A stretch of DNA of 64,000 bases from Hominimerdicola alba (GTDB lineage: Bacteria; Bacillota; Clostridia; Oscillospirales; Ruminococcaceae), in the NCBI RefSeq assembly GCF_900112155.1, contig NZ_FOKQ01000015.1, forward strand, positions 1-64,000, in the 5' to 3' direction. Made by a program: the position numbers and the translations under genes. Below are positions 34,036 through 42,401 of the stretch, piece after piece. Under the pieces are notes generated by a model. It did no database searches, was not told where the DNA came from, and saw nothing but the letters and a program-made list of their open reading frames with translations. Each line of letters starts with the position of its first letter. The stretch's first letter is position 1.

Positions 34036-36975
34036 TTAGTCTAATCCGAGATCTGCACGCTTACGTGTGATCTCGTCGTTGATATCCTTGTTGTACCAGA
34101 ACAGGGTATCTCTTGCATTTTCGTTTTCGTTAACAACTTTTCTGAATGCGTTCATAACGTTTCTTGTTACGCCGTAGGAAGCGGGGATGATCGGTATCTC
34201 TACCTGAGTGTTCATCTGGTCGAGAAGCAGATCTGCTTCCTTGGTGGTCCATGAAAGACCTCTCAGAGCTTCCTGGTTAGCGGTGGAGTAACGTCCCATA
34301 GGTCCCAGTACGGATTCGATGTTGTTGCCGTACTTGGTCTGTATCTCGGTGCTTGTGAACCACTTGATGAAGTCCCAAGCAGCATCTTTGTCAGGTGACT
34401 TGTTGAAGATAACGCAGCAGGTACCCTCGGAGTTAGCAGTATGATTGATATTGCCGTTTTCGTCCTTGGTACCGGGAACAGCTCTGAAGCTCCAGCAGCC
34501 CTTGATCTCGGGAGCGGCAGCTGTCAGCTGATTGTAGAACGCATAGTCGTTTATCAGTACAGGCATATCGCCCTGTCTGAATCTTGTGAACGCATCGTAC
34601 TGCTGCTGGAAGCTGTAAGTTGTATAGAACTTAGTCCATGTATCAAAAGCTTCGATAGCAGGCTGTTCACTGAATGTGGTCTTGGTCTGATCCTCGTTGT
34701 AGTAGTTAAGACCCTGCTGCAGCAGCATCATAGCGAAGGTGCTTCCGTTCTCAGTAACGGCAGATACCATCGTAACGCCCGCAGTTGCAGTAGCGGGAAG
34801 TCTCAGACCTACTTCAAGGTAGTTTCTCTGGAGAGTAGGCAGGCAGTTGATTATGCTGTCCCATGTGGCCAGATCAGTCTCGGGGTCGATATCGTACTGT
34901 TCCAGAATATCCGATCTGTAGAACAGCATCGGGAAGTTCTGTGTACAAGGCAGACCGTAAACGCCGCCGTCGTAGGTGTACAGTGTCATGATATCAGGCG
35001 CGAACCGCTTGGTTATCTCTTCATAGTCACTGAATTGTGTGAGATCCACCAGCGTATCTCTTACCGCCAGCTGAATGGGGTAGTCACCGCCCAGGAAGAG
35101 TGCCATATCAGGACCCTTGCCAGAGAACGTAGCCTCGGTGATACCGCCCTGTACCAGCTTGAGGTTGATCTTGTTATCAGAATTGGCATTGTAGTCACTG
35201 TCGATGAGTTCCTTGATAACAACCGCATTATCACGGCCGAGAGTTACCCAGCACTCCTGTGCAGAGGAATCTTCATCGTTTGAAAGAGAGTTGTAATCCT
35301 CAAAGAAAGAGCCTATAAAGGACTGGAAACCATGTCCTACTGTTCCGAAGAAAGTCTGCTCGCAGTCTGAGAAATCCACATTATCCGAGCAAAGCTCTAA
35401 CTTATCAACTTCAAGGGGCTGCATTCTGTAAGTATTGATAAAGGTCGATACTGCAGTTACGTTATCCTTGATCTGTCCCATCATCTCGGGGATTATATCA
35501 GGCTTCTTCACACATTTGTCAAGTACTATTGCCATTTTTTCAAGCGTTTCGGCTTCTGTTCCGCCCGAACCCGAAAGCTTCTCGATCTTTTCCTTCTCTT
35601 CTCTGAGGAGTGCGGCATTATTCTTGAAATCATCGATGATAGAAGGTATAGCAACATCTATCATATAGTTGTTGTACTCATCTGGAGAAGGACCTGTGAT
35701 CTGTCTTATCTGACGATAATAGCTGTTGATATCGAACACGACATCATCAAGCTCACCCATTATCTCGCCTATCTCACCCGGAACAGCTTCCAGGGTGAGG
35801 GTGTTGGCACCGGCTTCAAAGAAGTAGTACATGGTGTCACCCGAACTGTCTTCAGGTGAAACAACGTTCCAGTCGGTATCGTAGAAAAACTTTACCTGCT
35901 CCGATTCTTTATTGGGAACAACGCCGTTTATGTACAGCCTTCTGTTGGAGTACATACCCCTCATCTGATCCTGTCTGCTGAATATACCTATCTTATAGTA
36001 GCCTGCCTGAGGAACATTGAATTCCCAGGTAACAGCCTGTGTTGACTGGTTCCAGTTTCCGCCGCCGCCGATGGTGTTGTACCTTGTCTTGGTGGGGCTG
36101 TATTCCTTGGTACTGGATGTCATATAAGATGTCTTATCAGAAGTAGGATACAGTGTTCTTGAAGACTTGAAGCTGGCAGTTTCGCCCTCCAGCACTATCT
36201 TCTGTCCGGAAGACTTGCTTATCTCTGAAGATGAAGGAGCACTGTACTTCTCAGGCTCTTTATAATTGTATACCTTTATATCGCCTATCACGAACTGTGC
36301 CTTGTCAGATTCGATGGTAAGCACGTGCTTGCCTGCTGTCATATGAAACTGCAGAGGCTCGTTGTACAGACCGTCAACATCCGCCAGAGGCTTATCCATC
36401 TGCCATGTGGGATATTCTATCTGTCCGGGACGCATATCGTTGCCCTTGGCATCCTCACCGATATCACCGTCATTTACCCACACTTTGTCAAGGGTGATAC
36501 GCTGAGCTGTACCGTAGGGGCTCTCACCGTCTATAAGCAGAGAGAACTCGATATCATTTGTTGTGCCTGCCAGAGCGTAGTAGGACATCTTCAGGTTGTA
36601 CATACCATCCTGAGGGATGACCACCTCATACGAAACAGAACCCTGCTGATTTGCCCAGACGAATACATCATCCACGCCCTCAAAGCTCGTTTCGGCGCCC
36701 ATTGTAAGATCAGCACTAACCGAATCAGGCAAATAATCCGAACCCTTGATCACTATCTCATCGATCATAGGTCTTGCTGTACCCTCATATTTTTTCAGAT
36801 ACTTGCTGTAAGAGTTCTGACGGATACTGTCTGTGCCTGTCAAAGCCTCAGAGCTTTCATCGGCAGTGCCTAGAGAGTCATTTGTTTCTGCAAAAGCCGT
36901 CGGAACAAAGCAGCTTACACTCAGCGATAGCGCCAAAGCAGAGCAAACAACACGCCTAAACATTGTGTTTTTCAC
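34036..36975 (-). CDS. very large extracellular solute-binding protein with lectin-like N-terminus
   Basis: Start taken as GTG 36975, after AAGGGTGG; in-frame GTG 36987 and ATG 36963 are alternatives. The product is about 979 residues, more than twice a normal sugar-binding protein. A signal peptide (FRRVVCSALALSLSVSCFVPTAFA) is followed by two beta-sandwich regions (about 60-250 and 260-440). Both have a GxYxIxIxSRQ-like carbohydrate-binding style, for example QAVTWEFNVPQAGYYKIGIF. A helical linker follows at 440-530. From about 545 there is an ABC type 1 solute-binding fold (DMALFLGGDYPIQLAVRDTLVDL, GVYGLPCTQNFPMLFYRSDI, AAWDFIKWFTSTEIQTKYG). No lipobox Cys is obvious, so its surface attachment is unclear. 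Confidence 0.88.
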   Translation of the reverse strand: MKNTMFRRVVCSALALSLSVSCFVPTAFAETNDSLGTADESSEALTGTDSIRQNSYSKYLKKYEGTARPMIDEIVIKGSDYLPDSVSADLTMGAETSFEGVDDVFVWANQQGSVSYEVVIPQDGMYNLKMSYYALAGTTNDIEFSLLIDGESPYGTAQRITLDKVWVNDGDIGEDAKGNDMRPGQIEYPTWQMDKPLADVDGLYNEPLQFHMTAGKHVLTIESDKAQFVIGDIKVYNYKEPEKYSAPSSSEISKSSGQKIVLEGETASFKSSRTLYPTSDKTSYMTSSTKEYSPTKTRYNTIGGGGNWNQSTQAVTWEFNVPQAGYYKIGIFSRQDQMRGMYSNRRLYINGVVPNKESEQVKFFYDTDWNVVSPEDSSGDTMYYFFEAGANTLTLEAVPGEIGEIMGELDDVVFDINSYYRQIRQITGPSPDEYNNYMIDVAIPSIIDDFKNNAALLREEKEKIEKLSGSGGTEAETLEKMAIVLDKCVKKPDIIPEMMGQIKDNVTAVSTFINTYRMQPLEVDKLELCSDNVDFSDCEQTFFGTVGHGFQSFIGSFFEDYNSLSNDEDSSAQECWVTLGRDNAVVIKELIDSDYNANSDNKINLKLVQGGITEATFSGKGPDMALFLGGDYPIQLAVRDTLVDLTQFSDYEEITKRFAPDIMTLYTYDGGVYGLPCTQNFPMLFYRSDILEQYDIDPETDLATWDSIINCLPTLQRNYLEVGLRLPATATAGVTMVSAVTENGSTFAMMLLQQGLNYYNEDQTKTTFSEQPAIEAFDTWTKFYTTYSFQQQYDAFTRFRQGDMPVLINDYAFYNQLTAAAPEIKGCWSFRAVPGTKDENGNINHTANSEGTCCVIFNKSPDKDAAWDFIKWFTSTEIQTKYGNNIESVLGPMGRYSTANQEALRGLSWTTKEADLLLDQMNTQVEIPIIPASYGVTRNVMNAFRKVVNENENARDTLFWYNKDINDEITRKRADLGLD

Positions 36976-37103
36976 TATTAGATCCACCCTTTCTAAAAAT
37001 AATGCTGTGAAAAAAACCTGAGATCCTCACTGCACCGACGCATAGTCATTTAAACTGTAAAGAGATCCCATCTATCCTGAGTCTGCAAAGCAGACCGAAT
37101 ATA

Positions 37104-38036
37104 CTAACTGTCATCCGAGGGGAAAAGGATTATCCCGCCCCGTTCTTCGTCAAGCTCCACCCTGACCTTGCCGCCGCCCTTTATTCCCAGCGACTGCATA
37201 TAGTCCTTAGGAAGCTGTAATCTGCCCGATCTGTCCAGCACAGCCAGCTCCTCGTGTGTAGCTTCTTCCTCTGTGATGACCTCGCCCATCTCGTCAAGGT
37301 CTTCCCTGTACGATCTTTTCCTGATTATCTCCGAGCTCGTCCTGCCGTCCCTTATCGCCACAACTCTGTCGATATGGTCAGCCAGCTTCAGGTCGTGGGT
37401 GACTATCACCACCGTGACCCCCTCGCTTCTGTTCAGCTCCTTGAATATATCAAGTATCATCGCCGAGGTCTTTGTATCAACCGAACCCGTAGGTTCGTCA
37501 GCCAGCAGAAGTTTCGGGTCGTTCGCCATAGCTATGGCAATAGCCACCCTCTGCTGTTCGCCGCCCGACATCTGATCGAGCCTGCTGTTCTTTCGCTTTT
37601 CGAGCCCTACCTTTTTAAGAAGCTCCAGCGCTCTTTCCCGCCTGTTCTTTCTGCCTTTAAGCAGCATGGGAAGTTCCACATTCTGCACCGCAGTAAGGTA
37701 AGGCACAAGGTTTCTCGCATTGTTCTGCCACACAAAGCCCACGGTGTCCCGCTTGTACTCCATGTAGTCCTTATCCGTGAATTTCAGCAGATTCTTGCCG
37801 TCCACCGTCAGGCTCCCCGCCGAGGGTCTGTCAAGTCCACCAAGCATATTCAGCAGCGTTGATTTTCCGCTGCCCGAATTGCCCACGATAGCCATGAGCT
37901 CTCCCTTTTTCACATCAAGGTCAAGCCCCTGCAGAGCCACTGCTTCCACATCGGATGTTTTATAGATTTTTACAAGATTCTCACATCTTATCATGTACTC
38001 ATCATCGGCTGACTTTATAATAGTATCATCACTCAA
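37104..38036 (-). CDS. ABC ATPase (LolD/MacB type) with C-terminal AbrB-like domain
   Basis: TTG start at 38036, within the last codons of the preceding ATPase gene (8-base overlap). The 310-residue protein contains a complete MacB/LolD-type ATPase: Walker A GNSGSGKSTLLNMLGG, FVWQNNARNLVPYLTAVQNV, signature QMSGGEQQRVAIAIA, Walker B LLLADEPTGSVD, VIVTHD. After residue about 235 comes a linker and then SGRLQLPKDYMQSLGIKGG and KVRVELDEERGGIILFPSD. These resemble the swapped-hairpin AbrB/SpoVT fold. Such a tail is unusual on an ABC ATPase and may mediate dimerisation or DNA binding. Confidence 0.85.
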   Translation of the reverse strand: MSDDTIIKSADDEYMIRCENLVKIYKTSDVEAVALQGLDLDVKKGELMAIVGNSGSGKSTLLNMLGGLDRPSAGSLTVDGKNLLKFTDKDYMEYKRDTVGFVWQNNARNLVPYLTAVQNVELPMLLKGRKNRRERALELLKKVGLEKRKNSRLDQMSGGEQQRVAIAIAMANDPKLLLADEPTGSVDTKTSAMILDIFKELNRSEGVTVVIVTHDLKLADHIDRVVAIRDGRTSSEIIRKRSYREDLDEMGEVITEEEATHEELAVLDRSGRLQLPKDYMQSLGIKGGGKVRVELDEERGGIILFPSDDS

Positions 38037-38706
38037 CTATCTCACCGTCCTCCAATGTATACACCTTATCTGCCACATCCATCATGCTGGGGTCGTGGGT
38101 AGTCATGATGATAGTCATATTCTGCTTGGCCACAAGCTCCTTGAAAAGCTTGACGATATGCAGAGCGGTATTTGTATCCAGCTCCGCAGTTGGCTCATCG
38201 GCGAATATCAGCCGAGGTTCGTGGGCTATCGCCCTTGCTATGGCGACTCTCTGCTGTTCGCCGCCCGACATCTCGCCCGGTCTGTGACCCATTCTCTTAT
38301 CCAGCCCAACCGCAGCAAGACATTCTTTTGTGCGGGCGTCCCGCTTGTCATAAGGGTATTTTGCCAGCCTCAGCCCGAAGCTGACATTTTCAAATGCGGT
38401 CATCCCCGACATCAGTGCCACCGACTGAAAAACGAAAGCCATATCATGCCGCCTGAGGTCGTCTCTTGCGCCCTCCGAAAGCCTTGTGATATCCTTTCCG
38501 TCGAACAGCACCTTGCCTTTGGTAGGTCGGTCAAGAGCCCCGAGAATATTTATAAGCGTAGTCTTACCGCTTCCCGAGCGTCCTCTCAGCACGGTGAGCT
38601 TGCCCTTTTCTATCTCGATGTTGACATTTTTCAATGCAGAAACTATGCTGCCGTCGCCGATCTTGAAGTCACGGTAAAGCTCCTCTGTTCTGAGTATAAC
38701 GTCCAT
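38029..38706 (-). CDS. ABC ATPase (LolD/MacB type)
   Basis: The ATG at 38706 follows GGGAGG. The 225-residue ATPase has Walker A GRSGSGKTTLINILGALD, signature EMSGGEQQRVAIARA, Walker B LIFADEPTAELD and switch His in TTHD. It is the first gene of the ten-gene operon and overlaps the second ATPase. This type normally serves FtsX/MacB-like permeases, yet no such permease is encoded in the cluster, only MalF/MalG-type ones. Confidence 0.93.
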   Translation of the reverse strand: MDVILRTEELYRDFKIGDGSIVSALKNVNIEIEKGKLTVLRGRSGSGKTTLINILGALDRPTKGKVLFDGKDITRLSEGARDDLRRHDMAFVFQSVALMSGMTAFENVSFGLRLAKYPYDKRDARTKECLAAVGLDKRMGHRPGEMSGGEQQRVAIARAIAHEPRLIFADEPTAELDTNTALHIVKLFKELVAKQNMTIIMTTHDPSMMDVADKVYTLEDGEIVE

Positions 38707-38913
38707 GGGGCTCTTCCTCCCTTCAGCAGCTGTTGTACAGATCAATTATTGTTGTTGATTTGTGCAATTTTCACATCTTGTGATATATTAATTTTTGTCC
38801 ATACAACATACAGTATTTGCTGTACAATGTGTTCAAAAATATAAGTTAAGTGAAGTGCACTATGCCACATGATTTATCAAAATTAGCCAAAATAGCATAC
38901 TTTGCTATCATTT
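38707..38913 (-). other. 5' leader of the DUF5696 operon
   Basis: About 200 untranslated bases between promoter and first start. A/T-rich, with a stem ATAGCA/TGCTAT at 38892-38908 and repeated TGTAC motifs around 38746-38825. No riboswitch that I can name. Confidence 0.4.
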
Positions 38914-38942
38914 ATTATAACAATTAACCGACAATTTGTCAA
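38914..38942 (-). promoter_or_regulatory. promoter of the DUF5696 operon
   Basis: Minus strand TTGACA (38942-38937), 17 bp, TATAAT (38919-38914): consensus in both boxes. Confidence 0.85.
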
Positions 38943-38947
38943 GCGCC

Positions 38948-38961
38948 AGAAAACGTTTACG
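38948..38961. promoter_or_regulatory. cre-like site upstream of the operon promoter
   Basis: AGAAAACGTTTACG resembles the LacI/CcpA-family operator TGAAAACGTTTACA at 12 of 14 bases and sits 5 bases upstream of the -35. It could mediate catabolite control or a LacI-type regulator. Inference only. Confidence 0.4.
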
Positions 38962-39194
38962 CAACCTTAAATTTAAGCTATAACTGCGCTTTCGCCCTAC
39001 TGCACAATAGCAAGTCGCAATTTTTATGCAATTTGCAGTATTCTTTCGCAATTTTTGCATTGTTGTAACGTTTTCATATTTGCAATTCACAATATATTTC
39101 CAAAAATCTTTGTGTAAAATCACAACAAGTTTTCAAACTCTGTTATGCACAAAATAATTATGTTAATTTAGTTAAAATTTCATAAATTCAAATA
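38962..39194. other. gene-free A/T-rich spacer
   Basis: No supported gene. It contains short direct repeats of GCAATTTTT/GCAATTTGC type near 39014-39060 and one isolated DnaA-box-like TTATGCACA at 39143-39151. A 71-codon open frame here lacks a binding site and family features. Confidence 0.35.
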
Positions 39195-39230
39195 CACAAA
39201 AAACCGGGCTGCCTATCCGACAGCCCGGTT
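39195..39230 (-). terminator. terminator of the LRR-dockerin gene
   Basis: Perfect 10-bp stem AACCGGGCTG/CAGCCCGGTT (39202-39211 with 39221-39230) followed on the minus strand by TTTTTT. Confidence 0.85.
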
Positions 39231-39258
39231 CGTGCTTATTACACAGTTTTATGCGTTA

Positions 39259-40509
39259 TCAAAGCTTTTTCTTGCCCTTGATAGCCGCAGCCAGAATGGT
39301 GATATCAGTAACATTTACTTTTCCATCCCCGTTGACATCTGCCTTTGAGGTGTTGCTGAGTTTTCTTTTGCCCTTAACATGGGCAGCTAGACGTGTAAGA
39401 TCGGTAACGTTGACCTTACCGTCTCCGTTAACATCTCCCCTGGCAGTACCGGTGGAAGCTATGACCTCATAAGCCAGACCATTTTCCTTGGCATATGCCT
39501 CAGCAGCAGAACCGCTGTATACTCTCATCTTGAAGCCCTTTATCTTGCCGTTACCGTAAAAGCCCAGAGCGCCGTAACTGATCTTTGTAACGCTTTTCGG
39601 GATATTAACAGTACCCATAGCCACACAGCCGTAGAATGCATCATACCAGATAGTCTGCAGACCATCGGGCAACTTTACGTTTGTAAGACACTCACAGCCG
39701 CGGAAAGCATCGAGACCTATCTCTTTCAGCTTTGAAGGGAACTTTACACTTGCAAGACCAACACAATCAATGAAGGTATTGGATTCTATCGAGGTAATAC
39801 CGTCAGGCAGAGAAATGCTCTTCAGTCTGCCGCAGTAGTAAAAAGCATTAGCGCCAATGAAAGTAAGGGTACTCGGCAGAGATATGCTCTCCAGAGATTT
39901 GCACCTTGCAAATGCATGAACGCCAAGCTTTGTAACGCCGTAAGGCACCGTAACAGACCTTAGGGAACCGCACTCGTCAAAAGCATAGTCGGGTATCACT
40001 TTAAGACCGCTGCTTATCGTGAGGTTGCTGAGGGATGTACATCCGCCGAAAGCATTGCTTCCCAGTGAAGTAACGCTGTTAGGCATAGCTATAGCAGTCA
40101 GTGACACACAATTCTCGAAAGCCTCATCTTGTATCTCTTTCAGACCGTTGGGCAGGTTTATGCTCTTCAGATTGCCGCAATTGAAAAATGCACAGGTACC
40201 TATGCTCTTTATCGTGGATGGCAGAGTAACACTCATTATAGAATGATTGCCGTCAAAGGCTTCCTCGCCTATGCTGACTACAGTCTTGCCGCCTATGTTG
40301 GAAGGCACCGAAACACTTGAAGCTCCACCATTATACATGGTTATCTCAATGGTGTTGTCGCCGAATACTATGTATTCGTAATCACCATAGGTCTGTGCCG
40401 CGCTTGCAGTGATAGCCGTATCAAAAGCTATCGGAGCTGTGGTACAAACCGTACCGCTGAACACCATCATCAGCGCACAGAGTCCTGTTGCTGCTTTTTT
40501 CATTTTCAT
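39259..40509 (-). CDS. secreted leucine-rich repeat (BspA-like) protein with C-terminal dockerin
   Basis: The 416-residue protein has a signal peptide (MKMKKAATGLCALMMVFSG..., cleavage near ASAAQ). About ten LRR_5/BspA repeats follow (YGDYEYIVFGDNTIEI to KISYGALGFYGNG), each with the pattern IxxxAFxxCxxLxxIxLPxxL. The end is a type I dockerin with two calcium-binding segments GDVNGDGKVNVTDLTRLAAHVKG and ADVNGDGKVNVTDITILAAAIKG; in both the Asn/Asp pattern for calcium is intact. Dockerins bind cohesins on scaffoldins. The LRR may bind a host, fibre or cell ligand. It has its own promoter and terminator. Confidence 0.93.
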   Translation of the reverse strand: MKMKKAATGLCALMMVFSGTVCTTAPIAFDTAITASAAQTYGDYEYIVFGDNTIEITMYNGGASSVSVPSNIGGKTVVSIGEEAFDGNHSIMSVTLPSTIKSIGTCAFFNCGNLKSINLPNGLKEIQDEAFENCVSLTAIAMPNSVTSLGSNAFGGCTSLSNLTISSGLKVIPDYAFDECGSLRSVTVPYGVTKLGVHAFARCKSLESISLPSTLTFIGANAFYYCGRLKSISLPDGITSIESNTFIDCVGLASVKFPSKLKEIGLDAFRGCECLTNVKLPDGLQTIWYDAFYGCVAMGTVNIPKSVTKISYGALGFYGNGKIKGFKMRVYSGSAAEAYAKENGLAYEVIASTGTARGDVNGDGKVNVTDLTRLAAHVKGKRKLSNTSKADVNGDGKVNVTDITILAAAIKGKKKL

Positions 40510-40582
40510 AAAACCACTCTCTTTCCTTTTCTCAGTTATAATTTTTATGCCTTACAGATATTCAATTGTAATAACATTTAAC

Positions 40583-40611
40583 ATTATACCCCATTTAATT
40601 GCCAAAATCAA
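40583..40611 (-). promoter_or_regulatory. promoter of the LRR-dockerin gene
   Basis: Minus strand TTGATT (40611-40606), 17 bp, TATAAT (40588-40583). Confidence 0.75.
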
Positions 40612-40624
40612 GTAGATAATTGCG

Positions 40625-40660
40625 AAAAAAAGCCGAGCTATGGCAAGATAAGCTCGGCTT
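40625..40660 (-). terminator. terminator of the beta-helix dockerin gene
   Basis: Stem AGCCGAGCT/AGCTCGGCT (40631-40639 with 40651-40659) followed by T6 on the minus strand. Confidence 0.85.
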
Positions 40661-40675
40661 GTGCAATCTGAATAT

Positions 40676-42154
40676 TTATACTATAAGTTTTTTGCCTTTT
40701 ACGTGCGCCGCTATTCTGGTGAGGTCGGTAACATTGATCTTTCCGTTGCCGTCAATATCGGCGAGAGCCTGCTGTTCTTCGGTAAGCAGCTTTTTGCCCT
40801 TTATGTGAGCAGCAACTTTGGTAATATCGGTAACTGCGATCTTTCCGTCACCTGTTACATCGCCCTTAACGCCGATCGGCTTGATCTTAACTACTTTTGC
40901 AAAAGTCTTTCCGTCACTCTCGTAAACATTTCCTCTGTCACTTATGATTGCAATTTCGGGAGTAACTATCTTGCAGTTTTTCAGAACAATGCCGTAGTTA
41001 AATTCCGAAATCGCACGATCTGAACTATTGATATTCAAAGCGGAATTTATAATAATGAGCTTCTCAAAGCCCTTGTCAACTTCCGGACCTTCCAATGCAC
41101 AAGGCGCTACGATATCAATATTAGCATTCTTGATGGTGAGCGTGGAATCATACCGGTCTTTTATACCTACTGATACTGCATCTATAGTCAGTTTACCCTT
41201 GCCTGTGATCGTAGTATCCTCGTCGATCTCAAATGTCTTGCCATAATTATTTGAACTACTGCTGTTCCTAACTGTAGTATCATCGGCAACATTGATAGTC
41301 AGCCCCTCAACATCTGTGTTATTGATGTAGCTATAAGTACCGCCTTTAAGGGTAAGTGTCTTGGTATCAGCGTCATAGGTTACCTTGCCGTCACCCATAA
41401 CGTCCGAGCTGTTCACATTGGTCACAGGAACATCATCAATTTCAATACCGTATTTATCAACGGGCGAGATAAGTACCTCCTGCGCAGCGTTACTGCTGCT
41501 TGTACAGATATAGTGTGCGGCAGTATATCCGCCCACAGGGTTCTCAATGCAGCTGTCTTTGAGAACTATATTTTTATAGCTCACTGCAGGTTCATTAGAC
41601 GATTTTACATCTAATCTGGAATGATTTATCACGATGGTGTTTTCACTATCATCTAAGCTTGCCGATCCCCAGCCGACACCAACATACTTTGAATTCACAG
41701 ATACATCAGCATCTACGAATTTCAAAGTTTTATTGCACCGCAGTGCTACATCGTAAAGATTATCATATTCAACATGAAGATGACCGCTGCCGGTAATGGT
41801 AGTATCTTCGTTCAGTCTGATATTACCATTTATGTTAGAATCCGTTTTGACCTCTATTGTCAGATTGTTGATATCACTGGATATAGCTTGTTTATTTCTG
41901 AGTGCATCGATATATTTTCCGGTAAAATCACCGCTGATGGTCAGCTTATTATCGCTTGGCGAATACTTGAACACTCCGTTGTTAAGAATGTCATTGTAGT
42001 TTTTATTGGTCACCTGCACATCTCCGATATACAGTGAATAATGCACTGTATAATCCTGCGCGTTGGCTGTGATAACTCCCATACCTGAAAAAGCCGTCAC
42101 ACCCATAATGAGCGCTGTTGTTGCCGATAAGAATCGTTTTTTGAGCTTTTGCAT
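40676..42154 (-). CDS. secreted beta-helix-like protein with C-terminal dockerin
   Basis: The 492-residue protein has a signal peptide (KKRFLSATTALIMGVTAFSG..., cleavage near ANAQ) and two tandem copies of a right-handed beta-helix-like module, residues about 34-225 and 232-415. Each copy starts with a similar phrase (SLYIGDVQVTNKNYNDILNN and GIEIDDVPVTNVNSSDVMGD) and carries EDTTITGSGHL/EDTTITGKGKL. It ends in a dockerin: GDVTGDGKIAVTDITKVAAHIKG and ADIDGNGKINVTDLTRIAAHVKG. The helix may bind or process polysaccharide; no catalytic motif is recognised. Confidence 0.9.
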   Translation of the reverse strand: MQKLKKRFLSATTALIMGVTAFSGMGVITANAQDYTVHYSLYIGDVQVTNKNYNDILNNGVFKYSPSDNKLTISGDFTGKYIDALRNKQAISSDINNLTIEVKTDSNINGNIRLNEDTTITGSGHLHVEYDNLYDVALRCNKTLKFVDADVSVNSKYVGVGWGSASLDDSENTIVINHSRLDVKSSNEPAVSYKNIVLKDSCIENPVGGYTAAHYICTSSSNAAQEVLISPVDKYGIEIDDVPVTNVNSSDVMGDGKVTYDADTKTLTLKGGTYSYINNTDVEGLTINVADDTTVRNSSSSNNYGKTFEIDEDTTITGKGKLTIDAVSVGIKDRYDSTLTIKNANIDIVAPCALEGPEVDKGFEKLIIINSALNINSSDRAISEFNYGIVLKNCKIVTPEIAIISDRGNVYESDGKTFAKVVKIKPIGVKGDVTGDGKIAVTDITKVAAHIKGKKLLTEEQQALADIDGNGKINVTDLTRIAAHVKGKKLIV

Positions 42155-42203
42155 AATTCTACCTCCTTAGTATATTGATATGTGGCAATACCGCCATACT
42201 CAC

Positions 42204-42232
42204 ATTATACAGCAAAAGCCGTTAAGAGTCAA
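42204..42232 (-). promoter_or_regulatory. promoter of the beta-helix dockerin gene
   Basis: Minus strand TTGACT (42232-42227), 17 bp, TATAAT (42209-42204), about 50 bases upstream of the start. Confidence 0.75.
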
Positions 42233-42334
42233 CAAAAATCCCCCGCAGACTGTACCCCTCTAAGCAAACTATAGCTATCTTTCAAGCTTTCAGGCGGGCA
42301 AAGATATAACCCATTCGGACGGGTGCAAAAGGTC

Positions 42335-42363
42335 TTTACTTTTGGCAAAAGATGTGCTATAAT
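42335..42363 (+). promoter_or_regulatory. promoter of the pyridoxamine kinase-trmL-array transcription unit
   Basis: TTTACT (42335-42340), 17 bp, TATAAT (42358-42363) with extended TGC. The -35 is weak. No other promoter or terminator is evident until the hairpin at 50261, so this may drive the whole plus-strand run. Confidence 0.6.
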
Positions 42364-42401
42364 GATTTGAAATAATATTTATATAAAGAGGGATCAGTAA
42401 A

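Noticed and set aside
38908-39123. 71-codon minus-strand open frame upstream of the DUF5696 operon
   Set aside because: It covers the operon promoter and is A/T-rich with no binding site or domain.
39143-39151. DnaA-box-like TTATGCACA
   Set aside because: A single copy without clustered boxes or dnaA/dnaN neighbours does not support an origin.
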